Of a DNA stretch of 64,000 nucleotides, positions 12,401 through 24,222 are shown one piece after another. Source of the stretch: Oscarella lobularis (taxonomy: Eukaryota > Porifera > Homoscleromorpha > Homosclerophorida > Oscarellidae); assembly GCF_947507565.1 (NCBI RefSeq), contig NC_089192.1, positions 992,001-1,056,000 on the forward strand, read 5' to 3'. The stretch's first letter is position 1. Every line of letters starts with the position of its first letter. The position numbers and the translations under genes are program-made. A model generated the notes under the pieces. That model ran no database searches. It saw nothing but the letters and a program-made list of their open reading frames with translations, and was not told the origin of the DNA.

Positions 12401-12636
12401 ATTGGGAATTTACAAGAATCTACAGTAAGAAAGTCCTAGATTATATTATCGCTCCAGGTCAAACGCTTCCCGGTCACGGTTTTACATCCTGTGAGACTAT
12501 CCACTCCGAGCTTAGAGCTAATACAGTTGGCTCCAAACGTGCTCCGGCGTTTGGCTCGTGGCTTGAAGTGTCCGATCATTTTCCGGTTTTCAAACGTATA
12601 AGTCAAATCTGGGAAGATGTGGATATGGACTTATAA
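9463..12636 (+). CDS. Secreted protein: degenerate trypsin-like region plus two EEP (DNase I-like) domains
   Basis: Six exons (9463-10429, 10463-10731, 10802-11019, 11393-12092, 12152-12327, 12381-12636) join in phase to about 861 aa. Residues 1-20 are a signal peptide. Residues about 40-240 resemble a chymotrypsin-fold protease (CEAALLGPRTILTAYDC), but the catalytic His motif TAAHC is TAYDC, so it is probably inactive. A basic Lys/Arg/Glu stretch follows. Then come two endonuclease/exonuclease/phosphatase domains. EEP1: VATFNLNW, IIAFQEATG, VLLGDFNWP, VYDYIFITDD, SDHLPVVG. EEP2: SIGTWNLERF, FAIQELL, FVAGDFNFD, VLDYIIAP, SDHFPVF. Each keeps the Asn, Glu, GDFN and SDH residues of the metal-dependent active site, so both may be active nucleases or phosphodiesterases. 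Secretion suggests extracellular DNA/RNA or phospholipid substrates (inference). I do not recognise a named family with this architecture. Confidence 0.8.
11020..11392 (+). other. Long intron of the double-EEP gene
   Basis: 373-bp intron, much longer than its neighbours, with a donor GTAAAT and acceptor TTTTTTTAG. It contains no reading frame or repeat that I can recognise. Confidence 0.6.
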
Positions 12637-12736
12637 ATGAGGAGAGAAAACATGCCAGTGAGTTCATGCGACGAGTCTTACACAAAACGATGGCATAAAT
12701 TCTTGATGTTTTTTGTTATACATGTATGAGTTTCTT

Positions 12737-13093
12737 TATCCGTTTGTGTGATGTTGGAGGTCGTCCTAAAATAGATAAGTTTCATTAGAAGTCAGTGAGT
12801 GGCGTTCCCCAAACTCATACATTCGTTTTATATATTCTGTAGAGGTTGTCTTTCTTTGGAATTCAACCTGTACTCGTCGACAGAAATGGAATAGAAATTG
12901 AAGGCGCAGCAGAAGGCTATCTGCTTAGTACTGCTATCTACAGTGCCGTTCAAAGTCCTAGGCGCCCTCATAGAAACGTTTAGACTAATCCCGCTGGCTT
13001 GCCCGAAATTTCGTTCGTGTTTGTTGGCAGAAATGCATTTGGCCGATTGGCAGAAATTTCGGTTCAATGACGCGCTGTTTGATCGTGAATAGC
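12737..13093 (+). repeat. Dispersed repeat, short copy
   Basis: Second copy of the element at 8219-8925, same orientation, lacking its central ~385 bp. The flanking blocks stay colinear, so an internal deletion here or an insertion there explains the length difference. Confidence 0.75.
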
Positions 13094-13158
13094 TTGGTTC
13101 ATGGCTTGAAGTATCCGATCATTTTCCGGTTTTCAAACGTATAGACAAAATTGGCCCA
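13094..13158 (+). pseudogene. Duplicated fragment of the double-EEP gene's last exon
   Basis: Bases about 13094-13150 repeat about 12550-12605 with few changes, including the coding segment for WLEVSDHFPVFKRI (the EEP2 SDH motif). It has no upstream exons and sits directly after a repeat copy, so it is a dead duplicate, not an alternative exon. Confidence 0.7.
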
Positions 13159-13592
13159 TGAAGATCCACATGATGGTAGACGATGATGATGACGTGAAGG
13201 TGAGAGGATGAAGACAAGTCTGGACGTGGTAGAATAGGAAGAGTATGTCGAGTAGATCGTTAAGGTTTTAGAATCACTTATGGTATAAACAATATATATC
13301 CGAGTCATAAAAGCTCGTGACACGAGTAAAAGGACGTGAGAGCTTTGAAGAGCTGGCACAGCGCTCAATTTGTAAAGCACAAATAGGATTAAATTTCCTA
13401 GAGTCTCAGATGCAAGTTTTCTTGATTGATTGATTGAGATTTTTTTCAATTTGGAACAATCACTCGGCAATCACTCAAGGCACACGCAAAAGTACTGTAT
13501 GAACAACATACGGGGATTTTGTAAAGCTCGTGACACGAGTAAAGACCTCTCAGCCTCAGTAGAGACAGCAGATCAAAATCGTCACCGAGCAG

Positions 13593-16554
13593 ATGAGCGG
13601 AGGCAGCAAACGTCTCAACCGCTATACATTCGATCCCGATCGGCCCCAACTCCAGGCACCGGACAGCGACGAAATGAATCCCCTCCTCGGCTCGCAGCAG
13701 AGCGGCGCTGCGCCGACGATGACGAGCAAGGGAATGTTTCGCATGTTCGCTTGCTCGTTTATCGCAACGATCGGCTCGCTGATCTTCGGCTATTGTCTCG
13801 GATTCTCGTCGCCGGCACTCGTCGATCCGTTGCTGGTCAAGGACATACTGGGCGAGTCGGCGCAGAATTGGTTTAGCGTAAGAACACACGCGAATCGCAG
13901 CCACGGCGCGATTTTCCTAAGATATCGTCCATGCCACGCCCTCGTGTTGTAACACGTACTGCACATAGGTGTAGAGATTTCTTTGTTGTTGAACTCTAAA
14001 CATAGAGAGGTGTACGTACTCGTACAACTATTAGTAAGAGTGTTACCAATACTTTTAGTAAGTGTTTAGTGGGAGGTATCAAAATTTGCCCCATGCTTGT
14101 TCTTCCAATCAAATTATTTTCTTGGATACAAATCTTATATTTTCTCTCGCAGTCTATTATCAATATTGGTGCTGCCATTGGCGGGGTTTCCACGTCGGCT
14201 ATCGCCGTCAAATTCGGTCGCAAAGGAACGATTATGTTCGCCGGGCTACCGTATGCGATCGGCTGGCTGCTTGTTCTCCTTCCCGCCTATCTGCACACGC
14301 TGGACGGCGTGTCCAACTCTCTTCTCGTGTCACTTCTTCTCGTTGGTCGCGCCCTATCAGGCGCCGGACTTGGTATAGCGTCTGGCATCATTTCGGTGAG
14401 TGAAAGCAAATCATTCATTTCAGATGATCCCCCCTTAGTAGTTTGTACCCTGGGTGCATGAGCAGTTCTGAGTCAGACGCAAGTAGCATAGGCACTTCAT
14501 TTTATATGCAAAGGCTACTGAGATTAGATCTCAATAATGTAACATACAGGTGCTAGTTCATAATATTAATATTATTTATTTTGCGTCTTCTAGATCTACA
14601 TTTCTGAAATAGCGACTCCCGCGTATCGCGGTTTCCTCGGCACATGCTTTCAACTCTCCGTCACGATAGGCCTTCTCCTATCCTACCTCTTGGGTCGTGA
14701 GCTCGCCCACTATCCGTGGCTGGCGACGGTCGCTCTCGTCCTCACGGCGAGTCTCGTCGTTCTCGGCCTTTGGATTCCCGAGAGTCCTCGCGCACTTCTC
14801 CTCAAGAATCGTCCCGACGAGGCGCGTCGCAGTCTCGAGTGGCTCCGCGGCGGCCCGGGCGTCGACGTCGGTCGCGAGTTGCAAGACATCGAGAAGACCC
14901 TCATGGATCAGGAGCCTTTTGCCTTGGGCGAATTGTCGAAGCCGACCATATGGAAGCCGTTCGCCGTCGCCTTGGGTCTCATGTTCTTTCAGCAATTCTC
15001 CGGAATCAATGCCGTCGCTTTCTACGCGAGCGTCATCTTCGACGGCGTCGGCTCGTCATTTCAGGAGAAGAACGGTCCACTTATCATAGCCGTCGATCAG
15101 GTATATTAATTAATTAATTACTCGCAGGGTCCATAAGTAATTTTAGTAGAAATAATCTCACAAGGTCCATGAGTTATTTTAATAGAAATAATCTCATTCT
15201 GTAGAAAATTACTCATAGGGTCCATGAGTACATTTTCTAGAGATAGTAATGGCAGGAAGAAAAAATTCTATTTTCCCTTAGCAGTCGGACGCTGCCATTG
15301 ACCACGCCATTATTATGCACGAGTGGTGTTCCTTGCGCCTGAACCGCAAGCGCCGCTCGCGCGCAACGAGTTAGACACTTACCTCTCAAAAGTGGGCGTT
15401 CCCGCCATCGCTACACTGTAACTTTTTATGCGCGAGTGGCGTTCCATGCGCCTGAACCGCAAGCGCCGCTCGCGCGCAACGAGTTAGAGACACTTACCCC
15501 TCAAAAGTGGGCGTTCCCGCCATCGCTACACTGTAACTTTTTATGCGCGAGTGGCGTTCCATGCGCCTGAACCGCAAGCGCCGCTCGCGCGCAACGAGTT
15601 AGAGACACTTACCCCTCAAAAGTGGGCGTTCCCGCCACATCGCTACACTGTACTTTTTATGGGCGAGTGGCGTTCCTTGCGCCTGAACCGCAAGCGCGGC
15701 TTGCGCGCAACAACTTGCAGACACTTGTTGATCAAAAGTGGGCATTCCCGTCAACGCTATATTATGCTTTTTAATTGGATGCATTTTACTAGAAATAATC
15801 TCAAGAAAATTACTCACAGGGTCCATGAGTAATTTTACTAGAAATAATCTCAAGGAAATTACTCACAGGGTCCACGAGTAATCTCATAGAAAATTACTCA
15901 CAGGGTATCTATGGGTAATTTTACCTGAAATTTTCTCATAGAAAATTAATAACTTAAAAATAATGTAGTAGAACCATCCAGCGTGTTTATTTTATTTCAT
16001 ATCTTTTTTTTTCCTTACCAAAGGTTGTTGCCACTGCTATCGCCGCTCTGGTTATGGATAAGCTGGGTCGACGAAAACTCCTCGTTCTCTCTGGAACACT
16101 CCAGTGTCTAAGCATCGTCGCGCTTGGCGTCTTCTTCCAAGTCAATCACTGCCTGAACGTGAAGGAGCCATCCGATTCACCCTGTACGTCGTCGCCCGAA
16201 GTCGGTCCGCTTTCCCTCGTCGCTCTCATCGTCTACATGACGGGCTTCTCGTTCGGCTGGGGCGCCATACCGTGGCTCCTCATGTCGGAGATATTGCCGT
16301 CGAAGGCGCGAACCATTGCCGGCGGCGTGTGCACGTTCTTCGTCTGGATGTGCTCCTTTGCTGTGACGTACATGTTCAATTCGTTGACGAAGTTGATTCA
16401 CAAGAACGGCACGTTTTATTTCTTCGGCGGCTGGGCGTTCGCTTCCGTCATCTTCGTGCTGCTGTTCGTGCCGGAAACGAAAGGAAAGACGCTGGAGGAC
16501 ATCGAAATGTACTTTGAACGTGGCAATAAAAGAGCAATCAATGACGATTCGTAA
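13593..16554 (+). CDS. Facilitative sugar transporter, GLUT8/GLUT6-like
   Basis: Twelve-helix MFS sugar transporter (SLC2 class III type). Four exons (about 13593-13877, 14153-14395, 14595-15101, 16023-16554). The cytosolic N-terminus carries EMNPLL, which fits the acidic dileucine endosome/lysosome sorting signal of GLUT8. Helix 1 follows (IATIGSLIFGYCLGFSSPAL). Motifs in order: KFGRKG loop, IYISEIATPAYRG, WIPESPR, MFFQQFSGINAVAFYAS, VMDKLGRRKLL, WGAIPWLLMSEILPSKAR, and VPETKGKTLEDIE after helix 12. Length near 520 aa is usual for the family. Likely an intracellular hexose carrier (inference from the dileucine). The third intron (15102-16022) is swollen by tandem repeats, but all joins remain in phase. 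Confidence 0.92.
15125..15960 (+). repeat. Nested tandem repeats in sugar-transporter intron
   Basis: Two layers. Outer arrays (15125-15250 and 15780-15950) repeat a unit of about 50 bp containing cacagggtccatgagtaatt and agaaataatctca. Between them lies a four-copy minisatellite (15315-15775) with a period of about 115 bp, starting near 15315, 15428, 15543 and 15659. Its unit includes cgagtggcgttcc, cctgaaccgcaagcgccgct, gcgcgcaacgagtt and gtgggcgttcccgcc. A left module (15247-15314) contains agtcggacgctgccattgac and ccattattatgca. The same unit and module recur, inverted, at 56.1-57.0 kb. Confidence 0.9.
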
Positions 16555-16858
16555 GGGAAGGGAGGGAGGTTTGGTGTGGGGGGAACGGGGGAATGTGCGC
16601 CTTTCTTTTGAATACGACCAGTCATTTATTTGGTTTCTTACCCACTGTTGGTTCGCACGCATTTTTATGCTTAGAGTCGAGCAAAGGCACACCAGGACGG
16701 TATCTCCAAGCCGAGTCCCGCCTTCAATCAATTCCATTTCAATTATAATTATTATTATCATCATTATTAGTATTATTAGTATGACCATCGTTGTGCTTTT
16801 AGAATTGAGTGCAAGTTCGGCAAAGTGCAGCAGACACGTGTACGTTCTTTCGAAGTCT
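16555..16858 (+). other. Convergent 3' flanks with ATT-rich simple sequence
   Basis: About 300 bp between the sugar-transporter stop and the stop of the minus-strand THEG-repeat gene. It includes an imperfect ATT/ATC run at about 16740-16780 and no exon that I can support. Confidence 0.6.
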
Positions 16859-18023
16859 CTACGCAGTCGTAGCGAGCGTTTTCTTCGTTCTCGTCTTTCT
16901 CGGCAACGGGGCAGCGAGCTCGCCGATTCTCGGCGACGCGTGTGCCGTCAAGGCGGCTCGACTCACCGTCCACGCGTTCGGATTATAGTTGTCTCGTCCG
17001 CCCTCTCTCGGTCTCGATAGCTTCTGTATGCGATCCGTTGCCATGGCACTCATGGCCCCGCGACTCACATCCCATTTCACTTCTCTGCACGGCTCGTAGC
17101 TCGAGTGGCATCGCTTGTGCTGAGAGAGAAGGAGAATTCGATTCGACGGCTCGGCGTCTCCTCTCCTTGATTGACTTGAACCTAAATTCCTACTGGGTGT
17201 TTCCGCGTCGCGTTGGTAAGTGTGCTTGGGTTGAGCAAGCGTTCGAACTCGAGCGCTGCAGATGGCGCGCTTTGCTCTGTCGCTCACAACCGTTTCAACC
17301 TAAATCAATAAATTTTCTGCCTACCTAAAATTATGTATTGATTGGGGCGTCTTAGTCATGTTTAATTATGCATGCATTAGACGTCATAACCAATCAATAC
17401 TAGCTGACTGGGGTTCTAATTATATCAAGTACTGCTGATTCAATACTGTATGTGTAGTGTGAGCTGACCTCTTTGGGTGGCTCGTACAGAGGATGACCTT
17501 CTTTTGCCTGAGAAAGCCTTTCAATTCGTTGAGGGCAGGTTCCTTGTAAAGCAGCGCTTGAAACCGGCCACATTGGGCTTGGTCTTTGTATATGGGGAAA
17601 AAAAGTGCGCGTTTTTTTATAGATCGTTGTCTGACTGAAATAATCAAAACCTGTTCTCTAAGTAGTGAGGATGAAGTCGCTTGGAATAGTAGAGAGTCTC
17701 TTGACGAGGTGTGAGAACTAAAGTATGGACACACTCCATGAAAGATCCTCCCTGACTACGCCCCCACTTTGCTACCGTACAGTACTGACCGAATTCGGTC
17801 GTTTTGCCTGTATAAGTCGGCACATTCCAATCCCAATAAACAGATCTTCTATTAAACAATTAGAATGAAAGACAACTCGAAGCCTATCGCATCTGATTGG
17901 CCAAATCATTTACCTGTCTTCGAGGAAGTTGCTCGGTATCGATTTCGATGCCGCCAACTCGTCGATTCGTCGCGTTTGACTCGCGTCGTACGAAAGAGAA
18001 CGCGTGCGACGTTGAGTTGACAT
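16859..18023 (-). CDS. THEG-repeat (sperm/cilium-associated) protein
   Basis: Protein built of THEG repeats, short units of the form W-x-V-S-x-x-A-L ... R-I-x-x-L-x-x-P-K known from testis-expressed microtubule-associated proteins. Exon 1 (17914-18023) starts MSTQRRTRSLSYDASQTRRI and includes RRIDELAASKSIPSNFLED. Exon 2 encodes RRSVYWDWNVPTYTGKTTEF. Then come LTPRQETLYYSKRLHPHYLE, and MWPVSSAALQ with PQRIERLSQAKEGHPLYEPP. The last exon (from about 17304) holds SARVRTLAQPKHTY, NRILLLSQHKR, WDVSRGAMS with TDRIQKLSRPR, and WTVSRAALTAHASPRIGELA, ending at 16859. Exon joins are in phase. I count at least six repeats. The function inferred from the family is inside the axoneme or manchette. It is divergent from the MST kinase, 211 bp between starts. 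Confidence 0.82.
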
Positions 18024-18234
18024 CGCCGGGATGTTGCTACGCGACGGTACTGATACGCACGTACGCGCAGCGCGAGCAATTTGCGCATCGGACGGCGCAT
18101 CATTTCCTCGTTTCGGCGAAAGGTCGACGCCATCGCGGTTTTTTGTGACGACGTCCGAATGAACGACAGCTTAGGGTAAAACGCGCACTCGCGACGACTT
18201 GATAGGGGATCAGGAGGGCCCCCTTTCACACAGA
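18024..18234. promoter_or_regulatory. Shared divergent promoter, THEG gene / MST kinase
   Basis: Only 211 bp separate the two start codons, so both core promoters and 5' leaders must lie here. No TATA box seen; sequence is GC-rich near both ends. Confidence 0.55.
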
Positions 18235-20444
<2,210 letters not shown>

Positions 20445-21118
20445 TCATTCGACGGTCAGTGAATAAATAGAGTAGCAATTAATTGATTTTTTTGGCATCG
20501 GGTAGCATTATTCTTATTATCTATTTCACCTTAGTCGAGGCTAAACGTCGTGTACTGTAGCCAAGTCTCTTATGGTGTAATGGGAAGCCCTCCTTTACGG
20601 AAATACCTAGATAGTACGTACTCTTTAATAACGTTTGGCTTACGTTGTTGCATAGGTTTAATCGAGATAAAGCCGCGTGTACTAAATGATTATTGTTGAT
20701 AATCATTTTTTGCCTAATGACGTCATTTTGTTATATGCCTTAATCAATTAAGTACTGCGCATGTGGGAGTGGGTGCTTCCCATCGAATGGCTCATGATGT
20801 TTACCTGGAACGACATCCCAAAGCAAGAGGGAAATCCCGAGCAAGAGGGGAATTCCTAGTGACGCTCGTACGACGAGGAGCCAGGTACGAATTCTTAGAA
20901 TTGCATGGGGGTGGAGTCATGTGGTTTTCACGTGCACACAAAGTTCTATTATTTCTGCTCTTAGTTAGGAAGATTTGGCGAAGACGTCTTTCTGCGTTGT
21001 TTCTTATGCACAAGGCAAGCTAAATTGTTGACGACAGATGACGACAGAGCCCTATATGACGATTGCATGTGACGCACTTGTGGCCGAACAAGTTCAGGCA
21101 TGACGAAAGGGTATATCC
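20445..21118 (+). other. Intergenic, no gene recognised
   Basis: No exon with family resemblance on either strand. Contains a palindromic CRE-like TGACGTCA at about 20718 and an NRF1-like TGCGCATG at about 20757. The right end passes into the heat-shock promoter. Confidence 0.5.
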
Positions 21119-21120
21119 CA

Positions 21121-21167
21121 AGAAACTTCTAGAAGCTTCTAGATGATCTCTGGATGGCTATATAAGC
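21121..21167 (+). promoter_or_regulatory. Heat-shock element and TATA box
   Basis: Bases 21122-21139 read GAA-2-TTC-2-GAA-2-TTC, four perfect alternating inverted units spaced by 2 bp, followed by a fifth partial GA. This is the canonical HSF trimer site. A TATA-like tatataag lies at about 21159-21166. The spacing (HSE ~20 bp upstream of TATA) is that of a strong heat-inducible promoter. It also implies a transcription start near 21190, so the ATG at 21219 is preferred over 21180. Confidence 0.85.
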
Positions 21168-21218
21168 GCGAGTTTTTTCATGCTCGGGTTTACTCTCGCT
21201 CAATACGTCGAAGAAGAT

Positions 21219-22997
21219 ATGCCGTCAGCCTTGTCCAAGTTCAACGCTACGCCCTTCTTTGATGCAAAGAAACACACGTTTGACGTCGACTTCTCCTCTC
21301 TTTCCTGCACTGGAAAGGCCATCACTGGCGTCGCCATCAAAAACGGCATCAACGGCGAAAAGCGCGTTCAACTCCTGTTCGGAAACGCTCGTATCGACTC
21401 GATAGAATCGCCAACGGAGGAAGAGTTTGCCGGCGTGCTGCGATCCGTCTTTCACGACAATCAACGACCGGAGTTCTTCTTTCAAACCATCGGCCGTCCT
21501 CATCCCCTGTCCGGACGACAGTACTGCGGCTACTCGTCTCCGTGGATGCGCGGCACGGCGCTTGGAAAACTCTTGATTGAGGCGGACGTTTGGATGAAGT
21601 TGCTGTCGCGCAACATCAAGCCGATCAACGAAGAAGAAGGCGACGTTCGGTTCGTCGCGTGGAATCGGAACACGCACTTGCGTGGCGGCATGAAAACCGC
21701 GCACGACTTTGAATCCCTCGGCCATCCGGCGTCAATTCTACTGAAATGTGAAAATGTAAAGTATTACGAGACGGAGAAGATGATGCTGTTCCCGACGAAT
21801 CCTCGTATGGAAATCGAGGACGGCGTGTTACCGCAATTCGGTAGCTATCTCAGCAGCATCTTAGAAGATGTCGCCCTTGACGGGGCTCCCGTTTTCGAGC
21901 GAATTCGCGAGCTACCCAAAATGATCATGATAGCCGAATGGCTCAAAAGAAAAGGCGTTGAAATCGACGAGACGTGGCTCTGGGAGAAAACACAGCCTCA
22001 TCCCTCCGCCGTGCCCGAGACCTTTCAAGGGCTGAAACGTTCAGTCAATTCCGAAAAGAGAAGTCTCGTGAAAAAAATTGATCAATTGAGATGCGTCATG
22101 GCGCGATCCGCCTACGAGGCCGGCGACGTGATCGCAACCCCGCTTGGACCCGTCCGTCGCAAAATCGACTTTGAATTTTCCAACGTCGTCATCGACGGCT
22201 CCCGCTGCGTTGCCGACGTCGTCGAAACGCATCACATCGCCGGAGGGGAGCAGCCCGTCTTTCAACGCGAAATGACCGTTCGTGGCTCGGATTGCGACGA
22301 AGACATCGATTGGGTTTATGAAGGACTAGATCCGACAAGTCCAATCAATGCGGGGTTTGTGTGTCCTGAGGTGACGTCGTGGTCCGAACTCCACGAACAG
22401 TCTGTTGAGCCTTTCTGGACCTTCAAAATGAAAGGAGGAGACGTCTGTTCTGCGTATTACGGCGGCTGCAGTTCGCAGTTTTCCACTGAACGCGTTTCAT
22501 CTAGCAGAAGGCAGACCTCGCACTGCCCCCCTCGCTCGCAATCACAGCCCACCTGTCCAAGAGGCGGCGTTCGTGGAGGCTACTCTGACGACTCGGTGCA
22601 GATTGGGGGCAGAGCGAATCCTTCACAGGGGTCTACGAGTTTTTATGATTCCACGGGAGTTCCTGTTCGCACCGAAACGTCAATGAGATTTTCCGCTCGT
22701 CCCAAAGGGGAAGATGATGGACCGGTGATTGCTTTTGGTTCTATGCCTTCGTCAAGCTTCGTCAGCGGCTACTGCTCTATCTGTTGCAATCGTCTCGCTG
22801 CAAGCGATGCTGCGGTTCCTCCGAGTCATTGCGGCCATGATTGCCACAAACAGGTATAATACTAATACAAATATATTAGTTTGACCAAATGTTGTAATTG
22901 TTCTGTTTTGCAGTGCCTTGAAAAGTGGATTGGAGCAGGAAGACTTTACTGTCATACGTGCTACAAGACGTTTGAGTCAGTTGCTCGTCCAGCTTAG
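21219..22997 (+). CDS. RING-H2 finger protein behind a heat-shock promoter
   Basis: Two exons (to 22853, then 22914-22997). The N-terminal ~470 residues match no family I recognise. They contain no membrane segment and are acidic to neutral, with a repeated tendency to Val/Asp/Gly blocks and a Ser/Gly-rich linker before the C-terminus. The last ~50 residues form a complete RING-H2: CSIC, then C-G-H-x2-H-x2-C in SHCGHDCHKQC, then CLEKW and YCHTC, giving C-C-C-H-H-C-C-C. The intron splits the RING between HKQ and CLEKW. Likely an E3 ubiquitin ligase, by the RING alone. With the HSE it could act in heat or proteotoxic stress (inference). Start chosen at 21219 (MPSALSKFNATPFF) because the TATA box lies only ~20 bp before the in-frame ATG at 21180. 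Confidence 0.78.
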
Positions 22998-23424
22998 TCA
23001 AGAACTTCGTCTACGCACGGAGCGCCTCTATCATAAAAGGTAAAGGCAGATTTTCAAACTTTTTAGCCATAATACGTTTTTCTTCTCTAGATGTACATCA
23101 TGTTTTGTGCTTGTATTTATTTTAGCCATACCGTATATGTATGTGTCCGTATATGTATGTGTCACATTGTAGGACATTCGCCTTCTACTCAATCTGAACG
23201 ATTTGAGGGCTGAAATCGGTTCAAATTGATCGAAGCTAAACTCATTTTAGTTTCACGTCTCGTTTCGTAGCAACGCCATTTTAGTAGATACCAACTCCTT
23301 GGAGTCATTCCATGGAAATAGAATCTATCTTTGAGTCTCTCTATGATTAAGAATATCGTCGTAGAAAAAAAAGCAAAATAACGTTAGTCGGTCTAAATAA
23401 CGTCCGGCACAAACACGACACAAA
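22998..23424 (+). other. Convergent 3' flank, nothing recognised
   Basis: Sequence between the RING gene stop and the minus-strand coiled-coil gene stop. It has short direct repeats of atatgtatgtgtc at about 23135-23162 and no coding signal. Confidence 0.5.
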
Positions 23425-24222
23425 CTAATGAGTTGTTGCAATAGGAGGCAAAAATTGCGCTCCCGCTCTCTCCTTCATTTCCCGTCGCCGTCGATTAGCA
23501 ACCGGCGTGGCAAGAGCGTTCACCGTCGTCGCCGAGCAGGGTACGAAACACTTCCTCGAAGCCAGCTGCGGCGTCGATGGCCCAAAGCCGTCCCGTCTCG
23601 ACGACAAGGCGTCGCCGTCGTCGCGTGACTCGTCGTCCCACACGCTCTCCTCAATAACGCAGGGAAGCGAAATCGCCTCGCGAATTTCTGACGTCACTTC
23701 GCGACGCGCGCACGCAATCGGCGACAGCCCCATGGAGACCTTCCGTTCGCGCAGTCGACTCGAACCTTCGCCGTCGCGTCTCTCGTCGTCTCCCACGCCG
23801 TACAAATTGGGAGTCGAACGCCATCGCGAGGTGGCAATTCGCGTAGGAGGCGGAGGAGCGGAGACCGATCTCGACAGCGGCGTCTGAAGCGAGAGACGAC
23901 GCTGTCGCTTTTTCAGATCGTGCTTGAGAATCTGCGTCTGCTTGTCGCACATTCGCATCGCGATGTGCATGTCCTTGTCGAGCTGCTTGATTTGGAGATC
24001 CAAGGCGCGCTGGTCGCGCGTCACCAGACGTTTCATCGTCTCCTCGCGATCGAGGATGTCTCTCCATATGTTCGGCTGGACGGCGCGTTCTCGCGGTCGT
24101 CGTCGTCCGACGAACGGTTTTCCTGTCGATGAGTGAAGCATTTCGGACGCGTTTCTCCGGCCGGAGGGTGGTCGAACGCACGTCGCAGACTGAATATAAT
24201 TATGAATGTAAACCACGATCAC
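23425..24222 (-). CDS. Unrecognised basic coiled-coil protein
   Basis: Single open frame of up to 265 aa; no orthologue recognised. ATG at 24222 gives a hydrophobic start unlike the rest. The second ATG at 24141 (MLHSSTGKPFVGRRRP) may be the real start. Residues about 45-110 are a Lys/Arg/Gln-rich helix with heptad character (LDLQIKQLDKDMHIAMRMCD, ILKHDLKKRQRRL). The remainder is Ser/Arg/Pro-rich with possible phosphosites and no catalytic motif. It could be a cytoskeletal or ciliary coiled-coil protein, but this is a guess. Codon use resembles neighbouring genes, and the frame is long compared with chance frames here. Confidence 0.5.
   Translation of the reverse strand: MIVVYIHNYIQSATCVRPPSGRRNASEMLHSSTGKPFVGRRRPRERAVQPNIWRDILDREETMKRLVTRDQRALDLQIKQLDKDMHIAMRMCDKQTQILKHDLKKRQRRLSLQTPLSRSVSAPPPPTRIATSRWRSTPNLYGVGDDERRDGEGSSRLRERKVSMGLSPIACARREVTSEIREAISLPCVIEESVWDDESRDDGDALSSRRDGFGPSTPQLASRKCFVPCSATTVNALATPVANRRRREMKERAGAQFLPPIATTH

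Larger units (their letters stand above)
12637..13592 (+). other. Intergenic stretch with repeat copy and gene-tail fragment
   Basis: Contains the short copy of the dispersed repeat (12737-13093) followed at once by a fragment of the upstream gene's last exon (13094-13158). The rest up to the sugar-transporter ATG at 13593 shows nothing recognisable. Confidence 0.65.

Noticed and set aside
15315-15775. Regular repeats resembling a CRISPR array
   Set aside because: Units of ~115 bp are tandem with no unique spacers, the host is a spliced eukaryotic genome, and no cas genes exist.
16859-17020. Hydrophobic signal-peptide-like frame on the plus strand (SVFFVLVFLGNGAAS)
   Set aside because: It has no ATG in frame and lies opposite the last exon of the THEG-repeat gene, whose repeats give far stronger evidence.
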